Shown: positions 60,071-64,000 of the stretch, one piece after another
How the letters are laid out: the number at the start of each line of letters is the position of its first letter
Numbering within the stretch: the first letter of the stretch is position 1
Source of the DNA: Rhodococcus ruber NBRC 15591
GTDB lineage: Bacteria; Actinomycetota; Actinomycetes; Mycobacteriales; Mycobacteriaceae
DNA length: 64,000 bases
Reading direction: 5' to 3'
NCBI RefSeq assembly: GCF_001894945.1
Contig: NZ_BCXE01000010.1
Location: 110,028-174,027 of the forward strand
Translations under genes and position numbers: made by a program
Notes under the pieces: model-generated
Database searches by the model: none
The model's input: only the letters and a program-made list of their open reading frames with translations
Told to the model about the DNA's origin: nothing

Positions 60071-60496
60071 ATGAACAACCCCGTCCTGCGCAACGTCGGG
60101 CTGCTCGTCGCCCGAGTGGTCATCGGGATCGTCTTCCTGGCCCACGGGCTGCAGAAGGTGAACCAGGGATACTCCGCCACCAAGGCCGGATTCGAGGGCA
60201 TGGACGTGCCCGTGCCCGCGCTGTCCGCCTTCTACGCCACCTGGGTGGAGACACTCGGCGGCATCGCCCTGATCATCGGCCTGCTCGTGCCGATCTTCGG
60301 TGTCCTGCTGCTGGTGAACATGCTCGGCGCGTTCGTCTTCGTCCACATCGGCAACGGCATCTACGTCACCGACGGCGGATGGGAGCTCGTCGGGGCGCTC
60401 GGCGCCGGAGCGCTGGTTCTCGCGGTCGTCGGCGCCGGCGCGTACAGCGTCGACGCCTTGCTCGGCCGCCGGGTGCGGTTCCTGCAGACCGCGTAG
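60071..60496 (+). CDS. DoxX family membrane protein
   Basis: 141 residues from the ATG at 60071. Four membrane helices are visible. The family motif is in VGLLVARVVIGIVFLAHGLQKV near the N terminus, with the FYATWVETLGGIALIIGLLVPIFG segment and a last helix before a short Arg-containing tail. DoxX-like proteins form membrane oxidoreductase or thiosulfate:quinone complexes, or take part in quinone and thiol stress. The divergent VOC-pirin operon and the palindromes between support a stress-inducible role. Confidence 0.9.
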   Translation: MNNPVLRNVGLLVARVVIGIVFLAHGLQKVNQGYSATKAGFEGMDVPVPALSAFYATWVETLGGIALIIGLLVPIFGVLLLVNMLGAFVFVHIGNGIYVTDGGWELVGALGAGALVLAVVGAGAYSVDALLGRRVRFLQTA

Positions 60497-60502
60497 GCCG
60501 AG

Positions 60503-60532
60503 GGCCGGCGTCCGGGAGACCGGGCGCCGGCC
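60503..60532 (+). terminator. Hairpin after doxX
   Basis: GGCCGGCG-T-CCGG and CCGG-G-CGCCGGCC pair around a GAGA loop, 7 bp after the doxX stop. No T-run follows. Confidence 0.65.
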
Positions 60533-62330
<1,798 letters not shown>

Positions 62331-62743
62331 GAACTCCGCCTCACGTCCTCGCGGACGAGGATCGCCGACACGCGTTCTGTGCTGCAGCACACCGTCGTCG
62401 CGGCGCTCCTGGCGACATCCGTCGCCGGGGCGCCGCGACGCTCTTCCGGCACGAGACCTTCCTCCGGCACGACCCCGCCGGTCGACGTCGGCCGGGGACA
62501 GCGCTCGCCGGCCACCGTGCGCACCGACGTGACGGCCGGGTACACGGAGTGCCGCGGAGGGCGCGTGAGGTGCCGTCGAGTATCGACGGAGTCGAGACCC
62601 GTCGCGAACCGGTCGACGCCCTCGTCGCGGTCACCGTCACCGGCGCCTACGGCCGCCCACAGGTGGACCGGAAGGGTCGACCGAAGCGCCGGGGAGCGTG
62701 GCCGTCCTACTCGTCCCGCAGCGGCGTGCGCTAGGTTCGGCAC
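62331..62743. other. 413-bp gap between rpfB and rsmA with no convincing gene
   Basis: Open frames occur in all directions, but none shows a family signature or a good start. A TCCTCG-CGGA-CGAGGA hairpin lies 16 bp after the rpfB stop. A TAGGTT element at 62732-62737 is placed for a leaderless rsmA transcript. The long spacing is unusual, since these genes are close together in mycobacteria. Confidence 0.55.
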
Positions 62744-63760
62744 GTGCCAGACCACTCCTCCGGCGATCCCGGCTCGACCCCCCGCGACGGTTCCGACGTG
62801 ACCGCCCGCGACGGTTCCGACGGGACCGCTCGCGACGGTTCCGACGTGACCGCTCGCGACGGTTCCGACGTGACCGCTCGCGACGGTTCCGACGTGACCG
62901 CTCGCGGTCGTGCCGCCCTCCTCGGCCCCGCCGAGGTGCGCGCCCTCGCGGAGGAGTTCGGTGTCCGGCCGACGAAACAGCTCGGCCAGAACTTCGTGCA
63001 CGACGCCAACACGGTGCGCCGCATCGTCTCCGTCGCCGGTGTCGGCCGCGACGACGTGGTCCTCGAGGTGGGCCCGGGTCTCGGCTCGCTGACGCTCGCC
63101 CTGCTCGACGTGGTCGACCGCGTCGTCGCCGTCGAGATCGACCCCAGGCTCGCCGAGCGACTGCCCGCGACGGTCGCCGACCGCGCCCCCGACCTCGCCG
63201 ACCGGCTCGACGTCGTCCTGAAAGACGCCATGCGGGTGCACCCCGCCGACCTGCCGGTTGCCCCGACGGCCCTCGTTGCGAACCTGCCCTACAACGTCGC
63301 GGTCCCCGTGCTGCTTCACCTTTTCGCCGAATTCGACTCGCTGCGTACGGCTCTGGTGATGGTGCAGGCCGAAGTGGCCGATCGGCTCGCCGCCGCGCCC
63401 GGCAGCCGCGTCTACGGCGTGCCCAGCGTCAAGGCCGGCTTCTTCGGCCATGTCCGTCGCGCCGGCTCGGTCGGCCGGGCCGTGTTCTGGCCGGTGCCCC
63501 AGGTGGAATCGGGCCTGGTGCGCATCGACCGCTACACCGAACCGCCCTGGCCCACGGACGAGGCGCACCGCCGCACGGTGTTCGCCGTCGTCGATGCCGC
63601 CTTCGCGCAGCGCCGCAAGACGCTGCGCGCAGCGCTGAGCGGCTGGGCCGGCTCGGCCGCCGAAGCCGAGCGCCGCCTGCTCGCCGCCGGAATCGATCCG
63701 TCGACGCGGGGCGAGAAACTCGATGCCGCCGCCTTCGTGCGGATCGCCGGCACGTCGTGA
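62744..63760 (+). CDS. rsmA: 16S rRNA dimethyladenosine transferase RsmA (KsgA) with repetitive N-terminal extension
   Basis: 338 residues from the GTG at 62744. After the repeat (residues 14-53) the enzyme begins at [23 protein letters not shown]-binding motifs are [17 protein letters not shown] and VVAVEID, with the catalytic NLPYN motif. The enzyme dimethylates A1518 and A1519 of 16S rRNA. Normal RsmA starts near residue 55, so about 50 residues are extra and consist mostly of the 8-residue unit RDGSDVTA. Each unit with GTG adds an in-frame alternative start, at 62798, 62846, 62870 and 62894, so the real start is uncertain. TAGGTT six bases before the first GTG would suit a leaderless mRNA. 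Confidence 0.93.
   Translation: MPDHSSGDPGSTPRDGSDVTARDGSDGTARDGSDVTARDGSDVTARDGSDVTARGRAALLGPAEVRALAEEFGVRPTKQLGQNFVHDANTVRRIVSVAGVGRDDVVLEVGPGLGSLTLALLDVVDRVVAVEIDPRLAERLPATVADRAPDLADRLDVVLKDAMRVHPADLPVAPTALVANLPYNVAVPVLLHLFAEFDSLRTALVMVQAEVADRLAAAPGSRVYGVPSVKAGFFGHVRRAGSVGRAVFWPVPQVESGLVRIDRYTEPPWPTDEAHRRTVFAVVDAAFAQRRKTLRAALSGWAGSAAEAERRLLAAGIDPSTRGEKLDAAAFVRIAGTS
62783..62902 (+). repeat. 24-bp in-frame tandem repeat in rsmA (5 copies)
   Basis: Five copies of CGCGACGGTTCCGACGTGAC plus CGCT or CGCC, nearly identical. Copy 2 has GGG for GTG (Val to Gly). They encode RDGSDVTA. The copy number is probably variable between strains, by analogy with other short in-frame repeats. Confidence 0.95.
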
Positions 63761-64000
63761 CGGCGGCGCGCAGACCGGTGCCCGCGCAACGCTTGGCAGA
63801 CGGGCGGATCTGTGCTCTACTGGTACACGGTCGTTAGGTAGTGTGTTCGTGGTTTACCCCTCGCACATTTCTCTAGTTGCGAGCGGATGCGAAATTCCCA
63901 CGGAATCCTTCTCAGCCGTCGAGTGACAGGCCCGGGCGACGTCGTGTCGTTCGACGAAACGTGAAGGCCTCGAGGCTTTCCGAGATGTATGAGGTTGAAA
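63761..64000. other. Intergenic DNA downstream of rsmA, with a possible start of the next gene
   Basis: The last 240 bp become relatively AT-rich and look promoter-like. TTGGCA (63793-63798) and TACTGG (63818-63823) are separated by 19 bp. Near the end a GTG at 63961 and an ATG at 63985 (GAGG nine bases upstream) open a frame that runs off the window (...SEMYEVE). Too little is visible to name a product. Confidence 0.3.

Noticed and set aside
62783..62902. CRISPR or satellite DNA in the rsmA 5' end
   Set aside because: The units are head-to-tail, in frame, and encode part of the protein.

Overview
The window is GC-rich actinobacterial DNA, most likely from Rhodococcus or a close mycolic-acid relative. 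The evidence is two tandem MspA-type mycolate-membrane porins, and long stretches whose gene order I recognise from Mycobacterium tuberculosis: the mprA-mprB-pepD-moaB2 block with mscL, the formyl-THF cyclo-ligase/FmdB chaperone/SAF block beside galU-moeA-rimJ, arcA-pmt-rsmI, pabB, and metG-tatD-rpfB-rsmA. No transposase, integrase, phage gene, rRNA or CRISPR array was recognised. One tRNA (Ala, CGC) is present. The window is therefore mainly chromosomal core with accessory insertions.

Layout. 1-7.4 kb: a cut-off alpha/beta hydrolase, a DUF4126 membrane protein, a MoxR-type ATPase/VWA pair, an MFS exporter with a small lipoprotein, and an AEC permease. 7.4-14.5 kb: a self-contained phosphonate uptake and breakdown locus (GntR/UTRA repressor with two palindromic operators, FAD oxidoreductase, phosphonatase-like HAD hydrolase, PhnD, PhnC, fused PhnE-PhnE, zinc dehydrogenase). 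14.5-15.5 kb: a DUF559 nuclease-like gene bracketed by two copies of a palindromic repeat. 15.6-18.4 kb: a zinc-starvation locus with six cysteine-poor alternative ribosomal proteins and an Mrf/CobW-like protein around twin Zur boxes. 18.4-22.7 kb: envelope-stress MprAB, PepD protease and MoaB2. 22.7-24.8 kb: two porins. 24.8-31.1 kb: MscL, SAF protein, Ruc-like chaperone and cyclo-ligase on the minus strand, then galU-glp/moeA-rimJ-glpR on the plus strand. 31-45.7 kb: LuxR regulator/methyltransferase, tRNA-Ala, SDR, ABC exporter with a divergent two-component system, nitrobindin, arginine deiminase, ArsC-like protein, GntR/YtrA regulator, Pmt, RsmI and an alanine/Na+ symporter. 45.7-54.7 kb: a 1327-residue STAND NTPase with 14 WD40 repeats, PabB, and an ECF41 sigma factor/FAD oxidoreductase pair with a matching promoter. 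54.7-64 kb: MetG, TatD, an inserted block (maleylacetate-reductase-like enzyme, pirin, VOC protein, DoxX), RpfB, and RsmA with a repetitive N terminus.

The observations most worth following up are: the phosphonate locus with its operators; the repeat-flanked DUF559 gene; the 44-bp perfect palindrome behind the zinc-starvation ribosomal operon; the 26-bp tandem array spanning two convergent stop codons; the 24-bp in-frame array in rsmA, which multiplies GTG codons; the acidic 50-residue insert in one porin; and the small gene after moaB2 that seems to start at ATC.

Limits: all family assignments come from reading motifs and from memory of gene order. No database search or folding calculation was run.
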